From Deinococcus deserti VCD115 (GTDB taxonomy: Bacteria > Deinococcota > Deinococci > Deinococcales > Deinococcaceae): DNA of 64,000 nucleotides. The DNA lies in contig NC_012529.1 of NCBI RefSeq assembly GCF_000020685.1, positions 62,001 to 126,000 on the forward strand, in the 5' to 3' direction. Shown one piece after another: positions 18,709 through 27,063 of the stretch; positions within the stretch are counted from its first letter, which is position 1, and the number at the start of each line of letters is the position of its first letter. The position numbers and the translations under genes were made by a program. The notes under the pieces were generated by a model, which saw nothing but the letters and a program-made list of their open reading frames with translations, searched no databases and had not been told where the DNA came from.

Positions 18709-19434
18709 GCCAGCACCGCGCCGGGTGACATCCCTGGTGGAACGCGCCTGACCGCAGGAACGCCTGTTACAGCGCCCTGACCGGAGTAGTCCAGGATTTC
18801 TGTGGTCTTTCTTCCTCAGGACTCGTGCTGATGGAGGGGCTGTTCTTCGACAGAACGGTACACCTGGGCCCAAAGTTACTGGGTGCTTCTGGTTGCCTTG
18901 CGAGATGCCTTCCCTCATAGAACCGCTGACCAGGAACAACCGCATAGCTGCGTGCCCCAAGCCGTCACCGTCCTCACGGATTGAACACCTATGACGCTGG
19001 AATCGGGAGACAGCCTCAGATAGAGCTCTACAAGGTCACCTGACGCCACGTCTGCTGGCCACAGGTGCACATGCGCTGGACAGAAAAATCTGCCACCGGC
19101 CTGGTGCGGGTCTCTATAGCCTGGACTGCAGCTTTTGATTCCGCTCAAAAAACAGTTCCGAGTGTGTCGTGCCTGAGCTTTTGGTTCTGGATACCCCGGC
19201 ATACCTGCACCCATGAGTACCGGTTTCGCACGGCGCCGCACACTTTGCCGAGACACATCGTCATGATGAAGCCGGTGCTCCTCACCGGTTCCGTGCCAGA
19301 CCGTGCTTTTCGTCATTTTTTCCCAGGAACCGCATGACATTACGGGAGGCTTCTTCTTTTCCGACGGTGGCAGCAGGAACCCGATAAGACGACCCTGAAC
19401 TGAGTCGCTGACCGGTGCGTTACGCTGGATCAAG
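18709..19434. other. Long intergenic region
   Basis: About 725 bases. A 176-codon minus-strand frame (18915-19445) overlaps the next gene's start and has no recognisable motifs or good codon bias, so it is not called. TACGCT at 19421-19426, 8 nt before the kinase ATG, is a plausible leaderless -10. Nothing else is evident. Confidence 0.4.
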
Positions 19435-21954
19435 ATGCCTGCCACTCTGCTTCTGCACCTGCACGCGGCTGCCAGGGAGCTGGCTGGTGCACGGCTGCCG
19501 GAGGTTGTACGGCGCGTGACCGAACAGACGGTAGCGCAGACGCTCCCGGGGTACCGGGTACAGTTCGGAGATGAGGGTGCACCGGCAGATGCCCCGACGA
19601 CGCTGGCGTTTCAGTCCGCGGAGGCGGCGGTCAGTCTCCACGCTCCAGTCGGCGCGCCGGAACTGGCTCCGGAGGTCCGTGCCTTTGCTGAAGTACTGAC
19701 GGACCTGGCGGGCGCCGCCATGCGCCGGCTGGCCGAGGAGGCGTCGGAACGCGAACATGAGCTGCGTTTCCGCCATATGGTCGAGGCCAGCCCCATCGGC
19801 GTTGCTGTGGGAACAATGGACGGCACGCTGCTGATGGTCAACGACGCCTACCTGCGCCTGCTGGGGTATAGCCGCTCCGAGTTCGAAGCGGGGCTGGTGG
19901 ACTGGCAGGCACTGACTCCTGAAGCCGAATGGGAGAAAGACCGTCAAATGTTCGAAGTGGCGTTCGCCGAGGGCCTCACCCCTGGCTACGAGAAGACCAT
20001 GCTCACCCGCACCGGAGAAGTCCGGCAGGTGCTGGTGACGCTGATCGCCTCACATGAGGGAGCGAAACCTCAGGTCATTGCCTACGTGCAGGACATTACC
20101 GACCATCACACCGAGCGCCGCAGGGATCAGGCGCGCGCGGCCGAGCTCGAGCAACAGGTTTCCAGCCAGAGCCGTGAGCTTGAAAACCACCTGTATGCCC
20201 TGCGGACCTTTGTGGATTTCACCACGCAGGTGGGGGTCACTGGAGATATCCCCACGCTGCTGTGCGCGGCCGAACTGGTGCTCGCGAAGATGCTGGGGCA
20301 TGGAGACCTGCTGTACGCCCGGGTGGAGGGCCAGCTGGCCCACGTCACGGCGTACAGCAGTGGGGTGCCGGAACGAACCCGCGAACGTTTTGCCGGTGGC
20401 TTCCGGGTGTCTCAGGACGTGCTGGAGAGGACCCGCGAGGGGGAGGAGATGGTCTTCTACGACCACTGGCAGCCCCTCAGAGACAAAGAGGGCCTGCTCT
20501 CGGAGTACCACGCCCTGGCGGTCTACCCGTATTTGCGTGGAGGGCAGATGGAGGCGCTGCTGGTGCTGGCCTCCCCGCACGACGCGTGGACCCCGGACGA
20601 GCATGCGATTCTGCTGGCCCTGGGCCGCAGCATGGGGCTGGCGGCGGAGCGGGTCATGCATGAGCAGCGCCTGCAGGAGCACTCGGACGCCGCGCGGGCG
20701 CGCACCCGGGCGCTGGAGAGCTTTGCCCAGCTGGCGCGCGACCTGGCCTTCGAAACCGACCAGTATGTGCTGGTGCGCCGGGCCCAGGCCATCGTGGCCG
20801 AACTGATCGGCGAGGGTTTCGCTCAGTATTTCGAGGTCGAAGACGACCGGTGGTATATCCGGGCCCAGACCGGCAACACCGACAGTCCAGCTACCGGAAA
20901 TCCGGAGCTCGACACGCTGCTGGTCGGGGGGCTGCCGTTCGGGCAGATCACCAACCTCAACCGTCCCTGGGTGACCGGGCAACCCTACTATCAGGACCGC
21001 TACGATCCAGCCGGTGACGGCTGGGTTCCGGGCACCGAGGTCCTGGCATCGACCGCGACCATTCCGGTGATGGTCTATGGGCGCCCGTATGGGATTTTTG
21101 CCTATGGCACCTTCCGGCCCCGGCAGTGGTCGCGGACGGACCGGGCCGTGCTGGAAGCTGCTGGGCACCAGCTGGGCCTGGCCATCGAGCGCGCTGAGCA
21201 GGCCCGGGTCCTCGAGACCCAGCGTCAGGCCCTGATGGACGCCAACGAGGAGCTTGAGGCCTTTTCCTACTCGGTGTCGCACGACCTGCGCACGCCGGTG
21301 CGGCATGCCCGGAGCTTTTCAGAGCTGGCTGTACGTGCGCTGCAGGCGGGCAATGTCGACAAGACCGGGCAGTACCTGGACATGATCGTGCAGGCCACCG
21401 ACCGGATGACGGTGCTGATCGACGCGATGCTGGACCTGTCACGCACGTCTCGCCAGGATCTGTTGATCGAGGACGTGAATCTGGATGAACTGCTTCGTCT
21501 GGCGGTCGATGAGCTGCGCGGCGAACCGGCGGCGCAGGCTGTCGAGTGGCAGCTTGATCCGCTGGGGCACGTTCCGGGCGACTGGCAGCTGCTGAGCCAG
21601 GTGCTGGGCAACCTGCTGAACAACGCCGTCAAGTATTCGCGCACCCAGCCTTCTCCCCGGGTGCACGTCTGGGCCGAGCACCACCCGACCAGTGTCACGA
21701 TTCACGTGCAGGACAATGGCGTGGGCTTCGACGAGCGGTTTATCAGCAAGCTGTTCGGGGTCTTTCAACGCCTGCACCACCACGACGAGTTCGAGGGCAC
21801 AGGAGTGGGACTGGCGAATGTGCGCCGGATCGTGACCCGTCATGGAGGCACGGTGGCGGCAAAAAGCCGCATCGGGGAGGGGGCAGTCTTCAGCGTGTGC
21901 CTGCCGAAAGCCCTGCAGGAGTTCGGTCCTTTACCCGAGCTGCCGGAAAGTTAA
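19435..21954 (+). CDS. PAS-GAF-GAF hybrid sensor histidine kinase
   Basis: 839 aa, soluble. In order: an N-terminal helical segment (1-100), PAS (about 105-225; MVEASPIGVAVGTMDGTLLMV), a coiled linker, GAF1 (about 260-415), GAF2 (about 440-590), HisKA with His616 in SVSHDLRTPVRH, and HATPase_c with N-box LGNLLNNAVKYS, G1 DNGVGFDE and G2 GTGVGLANV. The kinase half is of the phytochrome-like class (FGVFQRLHHHDEFEGTG). GAF domains bind small ligands or chromophores, but no chromophore Cys is apparent. It stands alone, so its regulator is elsewhere. Confidence 0.93.
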   Translation: MPATLLLHLHAAARELAGARLPEVVRRVTEQTVAQTLPGYRVQFGDEGAPADAPTTLAFQSAEAAVSLHAPVGAPELAPEVRAFAEVLTDLAGAAMRRLAEEASEREHELRFRHMVEASPIGVAVGTMDGTLLMVNDAYLRLLGYSRSEFEAGLVDWQALTPEAEWEKDRQMFEVAFAEGLTPGYEKTMLTRTGEVRQVLVTLIASHEGAKPQVIAYVQDITDHHTERRRDQARAAELEQQVSSQSRELENHLYALRTFVDFTTQVGVTGDIPTLLCAAELVLAKMLGHGDLLYARVEGQLAHVTAYSSGVPERTRERFAGGFRVSQDVLERTREGEEMVFYDHWQPLRDKEGLLSEYHALAVYPYLRGGQMEALLVLASPHDAWTPDEHAILLALGRSMGLAAERVMHEQRLQEHSDAARARTRALESFAQLARDLAFETDQYVLVRRAQAIVAELIGEGFAQYFEVEDDRWYIRAQTGNTDSPATGNPELDTLLVGGLPFGQITNLNRPWVTGQPYYQDRYDPAGDGWVPGTEVLASTATIPVMVYGRPYGIFAYGTFRPRQWSRTDRAVLEAAGHQLGLAIERAEQARVLETQRQALMDANEELEAFSYSVSHDLRTPVRHARSFSELAVRALQAGNVDKTGQYLDMIVQATDRMTVLIDAMLDLSRTSRQDLLIEDVNLDELLRLAVDELRGEPAAQAVEWQLDPLGHVPGDWQLLSQVLGNLLNNAVKYSRTQPSPRVHVWAEHHPTSVTIHVQDNGVGFDERFISKLFGVFQRLHHHDEFEGTGVGLANVRRIVTRHGGTVAAKSRIGEGAVFSVCLPKALQEFGPLPELPES

Positions 21955-22277
21955 ACGAAGCACGCCCTGATCATCCTGATGCGGTGCATCACACTGGTGA
22001 AGCTACTATCGAATATTGATTTTAGTCACATTTCATAGGGTATAGATACCACGTCATGACATTGGGCTTCCCAGACTGTCAGCATTGCCGATTTACATTA
22101 TTGACTCCCGTTTCATGAAAGAGATTGTTTTTGGAGCCGGAAACGTAATAAGGTAGACGGCATCTTCGGTGGGCTCTGCGTAACAAGGGCACACCGCTTC
22201 CTTTTGCCGCGTTTGTGGATTCTGGTGGAGACACCGGGGTCCGTCCATTGCCTCTTCCACCTGCCAGGAGCCTTCCC
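21955..22277 (+). promoter_or_regulatory. AT-rich intergenic region upstream of efflux pump
   Basis: The region is AT-rich compared with its surroundings. A possible promoter is TTGATT (22016-22021) with TATAGA (22041-22046), spacing 19 nt, longer than ideal. A second TTGACT is near 22101. No coding frame is convincing here. Confidence 0.3.
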
Positions 22278-23513
22278 GTGTCTCTCTCGTTCCAAGCGCT
22301 GTCCTCCTTGCGCCATGTGCCCGGTTTTCCTCAGTTCTCCGTCTCTGCGCTGCTGCTGGGCACGGCGGCCTCGTTTGCTGTGCCTTACATGCCTCTGTTT
22401 GCCCGCAACGAAGCCGGAATGTCCCCCCTGCTGCTGGGGATCTTCATGACCATGATGTCTCTCAGCGGCGTGCTGATCAGTACCGTGCTGGCGCGCTGGT
22501 CCGATCGGGGGGCCAGGAACAAGCCGGTCATGATCGCGGCGATCCTCAGTGCAGCGATCGGGTACGTGCTGCTGTGCACCACCCGCAGCTATGTGCCGCT
22601 GGTTCTGATCGCCAGCCTGTTTCTCGGCACCGGTGCTGCGGCGTTTCCGCAGCTGTTCGCATTCGCCAAAACGCACTTTGCTCTGGCAGGCGATGATCTG
22701 GCCGACCGCAGCATGATCACCTTGCGGTCGATGTTCTCGATTGCCTGGATGCTGGGGCCGGCCGCAGCCGCTGTGATCCTGGGCACCGCAGGCTTTACAG
22801 GCCTGTTCCTGGCGACCGCGGTGTGTTACCTGCTGGTGGGCGTTCCACTGGCGCTGTCCCGCTCCAGGCCGGTCAGCCGCACCCCCGCCGCCCCGGTGCC
22901 AGACGCCCCCGTGCAGCCAGCGGGACCCCAGCGGTCCCTGACGCTGGTCGCGCTGAGCTTCGTGCTGTTCGGCATGTCCAACACCATGGGCTTTATCGCC
23001 CTGCCGCTGCACGTGACCGGGGCGATGGGAGAACCCAGCAGCACTGTGGGCTGGCTGATCGGCCTGTGCGCCTTTCTGGAGGTGCCGTTTATCCTCAGCT
23101 TCGCGCTTTTTTCGGGCCGCTTTTCTAATGAACGGCTGATTACCCTGAGCCTCGGCCTGTTCGTGGCCTACTTCGTGATGATGGCGGTCGCGCCGGCCGT
23201 GTGGCTTCTGGCGGTGGCGCAATTGATTCGCGCGGCCGTGATCGCGGTGATGACCACGCTGGGAATGGCCTACTTCCAGGAGCTGATGCCGCACCGCACG
23301 AGCACGGCCCTGACGCTCTACGCCAACACGAACAGCATCGGTGCGGTGCTGGCCGGCGTGGTGTCCGGGGCGTTCGCGCAGGCCTTCGGCTATCAGGCGG
23401 TCTTCGTCCTGTGCGCGGCATTGACCGGCGCCGCGTTTGTCCTGCTGTATGCCGTGACCCGGAAGACGAACGCCCCTGCCTTGACCACCACGCAGGCGGG
23501 CGCGTCCGACTGA
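22278..23513 (+). CDS. MFS sugar-efflux-type transporter (SetA-like)
   Basis: 411 aa from GTG 22278, chosen because AGGAG lies 7 nt upstream; the frame is open further upstream. It is an integral inner-membrane protein with 12 predicted helices in two halves, split by a Pro-rich loop (about 200-225; SRTPAAPVPDAPVQPAGP). The motif-A-like loop is LARWSDRGARNKPV. FAVPYMPLFARNEAGMSP at the start resembles the bacterial sugar efflux (Set) family. The substrate could be sugars, glycosides or drugs. Confidence 0.8.
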   Translation: MSLSFQALSSLRHVPGFPQFSVSALLLGTAASFAVPYMPLFARNEAGMSPLLLGIFMTMMSLSGVLISTVLARWSDRGARNKPVMIAAILSAAIGYVLLCTTRSYVPLVLIASLFLGTGAAAFPQLFAFAKTHFALAGDDLADRSMITLRSMFSIAWMLGPAAAAVILGTAGFTGLFLATAVCYLLVGVPLALSRSRPVSRTPAAPVPDAPVQPAGPQRSLTLVALSFVLFGMSNTMGFIALPLHVTGAMGEPSSTVGWLIGLCAFLEVPFILSFALFSGRFSNERLITLSLGLFVAYFVMMAVAPAVWLLAVAQLIRAAVIAVMTTLGMAYFQELMPHRTSTALTLYANTNSIGAVLAGVVSGAFAQAFGYQAVFVLCAALTGAAFVLLYAVTRKTNAPALTTTQAGASD

Positions 23514-23610
23514 TCCTGACCCATGCCGGATTCGGGCCAGACAGGTTCCTTTCAGGTTCTGTCAGCCTCGCCCTGTCTCCTGACCGCGAAGCCTGACTCT
23601 GGCTGCAGAC

Positions 23611-24594
23611 TCACTGGTCCACAAAAATGTCCAGCGGCAGGAACGCACTGACGGTGTAGTTCGGCGCGTCCACCACCTGACTGATCTTCAGGTCGACGCA
23701 GACGCTGGCCAGCACGTAGGCTTCCTCGAGCGTAAACCCGCGGGCCTGGATACGGCGCAGCAGTGCGCGCAGGGCAATGCGGGCGGCGGTCATCAGGTCG
23801 GGATGGTGCCCGCTGGTGGCCTGCCAGCGTCCGCTCGCCCCGCCGGACGTCGGCGTGATGAATTCTGGTGTGGTCAGACCTGCGCTGCGCTCGACACCCA
23901 GCCGAACGGTGAGCTGCCCAGCCATCTCGATCCCAGTGCCCGACAGTTCACCGTCGCCCTGGGCGGCGTGCAGGTCGCCCACCGACAGCAGTGCGCCGGG
24001 AACCTCGACCGGCAGGTACAGCGTGCTGCCCGCCACCAATTGGCGGATATCCATGTTGCCCCCCACGTGCCGGGGCGGGGAAGTGGCGTGATCGCCGGGC
24101 TCGGCAAGTGCCACGCCCACAACGCCAGGGAAGGGCGTCAGCGGCACCCGCACGCCGGGCCCGAACTGCGCATGGGTGCCCTCCCGCAGATCCCAGAAGT
24201 GCGTGTAGGGCTGCAGGCCCTCCTCGGCCAGCGCCGCGTCCAGCAGGCCAATGCCGTCGGGCCTGCAGCCGGTCCAGCCCCAGGCGGAGGTCCGGACCTC
24301 CAGGATGTCAATCACCAGGGTGTCTCCCGGCTCTACCCCCTCGACGTACACCGGACCAGTCAGAGGATGGCCGCGCGGCCCCGCAAGCACAGGGTAGGCG
24401 TCCTGCTCGATCAAGGCACGCAGTCCGTCTGGCGCGGCCAGCTCACCCGAGGCGACCCGGCGGGCCACTGCGCCCCCGGAGGCGTCCATGGTATCGAAGG
24501 TGACCTGGTCTCCAGGCTGAACGGTCAGTGCGGGGGAATGATCCCGGTTCCAGGTGGTGTGAATGTGGGAAGCGCCGAGGACATGGTCACGCAT
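23611..24594 (-). CDS. Acetamidase/formamidase family amidohydrolase
   Basis: 327 aa, full length for the FmdA/AmdA family. It hydrolyses short aliphatic amides to ammonia and a carboxylate. Family hallmarks are the HIHTTWNRDHSPALTV start, GPVYVEGVEPGDTLVIDI, PRHVGGNMDIRQLVAGSTLYLPV, GDLHAAQGDGELSGTGIEM and the terminal ASVCVDLKISQVVD. The start is supported by TACCCT 5 nt upstream, or GAGGT as a Shine-Dalgarno. No amide transporter adjoins it. Confidence 0.9.
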   Translation of the reverse strand: MRDHVLGASHIHTTWNRDHSPALTVQPGDQVTFDTMDASGGAVARRVASGELAAPDGLRALIEQDAYPVLAGPRGHPLTGPVYVEGVEPGDTLVIDILEVRTSAWGWTGCRPDGIGLLDAALAEEGLQPYTHFWDLREGTHAQFGPGVRVPLTPFPGVVGVALAEPGDHATSPPRHVGGNMDIRQLVAGSTLYLPVEVPGALLSVGDLHAAQGDGELSGTGIEMAGQLTVRLGVERSAGLTTPEFITPTSGGASGRWQATSGHHPDLMTAARIALRALLRRIQARGFTLEEAYVLASVCVDLKISQVVDAPNYTVSAFLPLDIFVDQ

Positions 24595-24672
24595 ACCTCA
24601 GGGTACGGCCCAGCGAGCCGTTCATGGCCCTGGCGGGATGCCACTCCAGTCCCGGCCCCTGGATCGTAAAGA

Positions 24673-24699
24673 GGGGAGAGCCCCTCATGGGCCCTCCCC
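24673..24699 (-). terminator. Terminator after ferritin-like gene
   Basis: A near-perfect GC-rich hairpin (GGGGAGAGCCCC against GGGCCCTCCCC, loop of 4 nt) with CTTTACG on the minus strand, 20 nt past the stop of the ferritin-like gene. Confidence 0.6.
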
Positions 24700-24718
24700 A
24701 TGCGCTGATTGAATCCAC

Positions 24719-25216
24719 TCAGGCGTTCATGGCTGCGACGTTGATCTGCCCGGCAATCTGCGTCAGAAGGTCGTCGGTGCGCTTTTCCTCACCCAGAGTC
24801 TGCTCGAGCACCTGCGCGGCCTCGTCCTCGCCCAGCAGCTGGGCATAGGTCCGGGCCGTGCCGTAGCACGCGATCTCGTGGTGCTCCATGGCCTGCTGGC
24901 AGGCGATCAGGCCTGCTTCCAGCACTTCCGGCGAGGCATCCTGACGCATCAGCCTCTGGGCTTCCTGAATCAGACCCTGCATCGCGAGGTTGGTTTGCCC
25001 GCTAGGCTGGGCGCCCAACTTCTGAAACAGCTGCTCCAGACGCTGAATCTGCTGCTGGGTCTGATCGATGTGCATCGTCAAGCCCTGCTGCAGTTCGGGT
25101 GTCGCGGCGGTCTGCGCGGCCAGGCGCATGGCTTCGAGGCCCTGCTGTTCGGCACTGTAGATTTCCTGGAGCTTGAGGACGTAAAGGTCTTTCAGGTCTT
25201 GCATCTGCATTGGCAT
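24719..25216 (-). CDS. Ferritin-like DUF892 (YciF-type) stress protein
   Basis: 165 aa from ATG 25216, which has GAGGTGAG 7 nt upstream; the 28 extra codons of the longer frame lack such a signal. It is a four-helix-bundle ferritin-like fold. Conserved carboxylate/His positions are visible: DLYVLKLQEIYSAEQQGLEAM at the start, then ACQQAMEHHEIACYGTA, and a last helix TLGEEKRTDDLLTQIA. DUF892 proteins bind a di-metal centre and are stress-induced. It is probably cytosolic and monocistronic. Confidence 0.88.
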   Translation of the reverse strand: MPMQMQDLKDLYVLKLQEIYSAEQQGLEAMRLAAQTAATPELQQGLTMHIDQTQQQIQRLEQLFQKLGAQPSGQTNLAMQGLIQEAQRLMRQDASPEVLEAGLIACQQAMEHHEIACYGTARTYAQLLGEDEAAQVLEQTLGEEKRTDDLLTQIAGQINVAAMNA

Positions 25217-25734
25217 TTTCAACTCACCTCTGCCCGGCATTGTGCTGACAGACTGTCTGCCGTTTCTGGCAGCCAGCCCAAGAAGATAAAGGGCTGGCAT
25301 TCGGCTGAGCTTTAGGTGTTACCCAGACGAGTCAGGCGCCAAGCGAGGATCTTTAGCAGTGCGGGAACGTGAGTGCCAATGGCCGCTTTGGAAGCAGTGG
25401 CTCCATGCCTTGCTCTGTTAGGAAATGAAAAAACAGCCGTTCGACAACCTGCGTTACGCGGATCTCCACTGAATACCCATTAGCGCAGAATACTCGCTGG
25501 ATGCGCCTCTTTCGCTTCTTGGCATTCATGAGATGCAGTGGGCTGAGCTGTAAGAGGCGAGTGAGAGTGTGTCTCTAGAATTCATTCACTTCGTTCAGAG
25601 AAAACTCTGATGGGGAGCGCGAAGAGCCCTGTTCTGTATTCGGGCACCTGGGACAGGGGGAGCTAGTGGTGCGACCGGCTTTTCGTCTGCCTTCAAGGCA
25701 CTATCCAATGAGTTTCGGACTCTCTGAGGTCATC
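25217..25734. other. Intergenic region upstream of secreted cassette
   Basis: About 520 bases with no credible gene on either strand. It should contain the promoters of the divergent ferritin-like gene and of the secreted cassette. An AT-rich stretch lies around 25570-25610, but no -35/-10 pair is clear. Confidence 0.4.
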
Positions 25735-26229
25735 ATGCGTTTTATCAAATTTGCTTTTGCTGCCCTGGCGCTCAGCGCCATTACCACTGCTTCCGCTGCT
25801 GCTGCTGGCGTAAGTCACACTGTCACCCTGAGCAATGACATCGTCGATACCATCGCGGTGACTGGCGATGTTTCCATCAGCATCACCGCGTTGAATACCG
25901 CAGTGCCTAACAGCACCGCTAAGTTGAGCTACAGCACACACAACGATACGACCGCTGGAACTACAAATGTCACCACTCGTAAAGTCACGGTTGCCAGCAG
26001 CGCAGCCCTCCCCGATGGCGTGACTGGTACTGTCTCGTTCACACCAGCGACCGGTAACGGCACCACTGCTGGCGCTGTCAATGTCGGCGTCACCACAGCG
26101 GCAAACCTTGTTACTGCTATCCCGCGCTTCATTACGCAGGCAGACGCAGCACTCAATTACAGCTTCACCGCCAGCAAAGGCTTTGACGGCAAGGTCATCA
26201 CCGTTACATACGTCCTCGCTGACGAGTAA
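25735..26229 (+). CDS. Small secreted beta-rich subunit 1 (pilin-like)
   Basis: 164 aa from ATG 25735, preceded by GAGGT. The signal peptide MRFIKFAFAALALSAITTAS ends in an Ala run. The mature part is almost all Thr/Val/Ser/Gly-rich beta strand. The C-terminal block (GVTGTVSFTPATGNGTTAG through the LNYSF, KGFDGKVITVTYVL strands) is shared with the protein at 29580-30122, marking the two as paralogues. No Cys and no sorting motif. It looks like a structural subunit of an extracellular fibre or coat. A strong hairpin right after the stop would let it be made in excess over the downstream genes. Confidence 0.7.
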   Translation: MRFIKFAFAALALSAITTASAAAAGVSHTVTLSNDIVDTIAVTGDVSISITALNTAVPNSTAKLSYSTHNDTTAGTTNVTTRKVTVASSAALPDGVTGTVSFTPATGNGTTAGAVNVGVTTAANLVTAIPRFITQADAALNYSFTASKGFDGKVITVTYVLADE

Positions 26230-26239
26230 GCTCGGCAGC

Positions 26240-26273
26240 ATGACGCGCCCGAACGTTTGGTCGGGCGCGTCAT
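26240..26273 (+). terminator. Intra-operon hairpin / attenuator
   Basis: A 13-bp perfect stem (ATGACGCGCCCGA/TCGGGCGCGTCAT) with an 8-nt loop, between subunit 1 and the chaperone-like gene, followed by CTTC rather than a T-run. It probably acts as a partial terminator or an mRNA 3'-end stabiliser. Confidence 0.65.
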
Positions 26274-26291
26274 CTTCAAATGGTGTCCATC

Positions 26292-27062
26292 ATGAAGAAA
26301 ATACTGCCGGCCTTTGCGACGCTCGTACTAAGCGCCACTGCACACGCGGGCGTAACTGTGGACGGTGCGCTCACCCATCATGTTCAACTTGCTCCGGGTG
26401 GGGTTTACAAAGGTACACTCACGCTCTCCAATCCGGATGACACTCCAGAACAGGCCACTATTTCTCTCTCCGATTACCGCTTTCAGGCGGATGGCACTAA
26501 TAGCTTCGACCCTGCTGGCACTTTAGAGCGGTCAAACGCGAAGTGGATCATGCTCGACAAGCAGGTCGTAACCCTTCCGGCTAAGTCGAAGCTGGTGGTG
26601 AATTACACCCTTACTGCACCAATGAACGTCAGTGGCACCTTCTGGAGTGCTATTCATGTCACACCAGAATTGCCTCCTGTCACCAGCACCACCCTTGGCG
26701 TCCGCAACCGGATCGGCTACATGGTGCAGGTCGTGACTGATCTGCCACGCGGAGAGCCGCGGGTGCGCTTCAGCAACCCGCAACTGCTGCGGAATCCAGA
26801 AGGCAAATTTAACTTCAGCGTGGATACCCACGGAGAAGGGGAACGCTGGATCATCCGGAAGGTCACCCTGGAAGCGTTCGATGCGAGTGGCAAGCTCGCT
26901 GCGACCGTCACCAGTCGCAACCGCCGCCTGTACCCCGGTACCTCACTGCGAGATACATTCGCGCTGGATCTGCCCAACGGCAAATACACCCTGGTGGTCG
27001 TCGCCGATGACGAGGCTCAGGAACATGCTTTTGGGGCCCGGTACCAGATTGAGGTGAAATAA
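26292..27062 (+). CDS. Exported Ig-fold chaperone-like protein
   Basis: 256 aa from ATG 26292; an in-frame ATG at 26280 is the alternative. The signal peptide is MKKILPAFATLVLSATAHAG. Two Ig-like halves follow. The first (ALTHHVQLAPGGVYKGTL, NPDDTPEQATISLSDYRF, KWIMLDKQVVTLPAKSKL) matches the general pattern of PapD-like and DUF916-like domains, with a 'GTFWSAIHV' strand. The second (about 140-255) ends in KYTLVVVADD. It lies between a subunit gene and a large usher-like gene and stops 1 nt before the latter, so a role in escorting subunits is inferred from fold and position. Confidence 0.6.
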   Translation: MKKILPAFATLVLSATAHAGVTVDGALTHHVQLAPGGVYKGTLTLSNPDDTPEQATISLSDYRFQADGTNSFDPAGTLERSNAKWIMLDKQVVTLPAKSKLVVNYTLTAPMNVSGTFWSAIHVTPELPPVTSTTLGVRNRIGYMVQVVTDLPRGEPRVRFSNPQLLRNPEGKFNFSVDTHGEGERWIIRKVTLEAFDASGKLAATVTSRNRRLYPGTSLRDTFALDLPNGKYTLVVVADDEAQEHAFGARYQIEVK

Positions 27063-27063
27063 G

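Noticed and set aside
18915..19445. 176-codon minus-strand frame in the gap before the PAS-GAF kinase
   Set aside because: No motifs, weak codon bias, and it overlaps the start region of a well-supported gene.
22016..22140. Radiation/desiccation response motif (RDRM) upstream of the efflux pump
   Set aside because: Only a short GTCATGAC palindrome is present. The 17-bp RDRM pattern (TTATGTCATTGACATAA-like) is not matched here, and I did not notice it elsewhere in the window.
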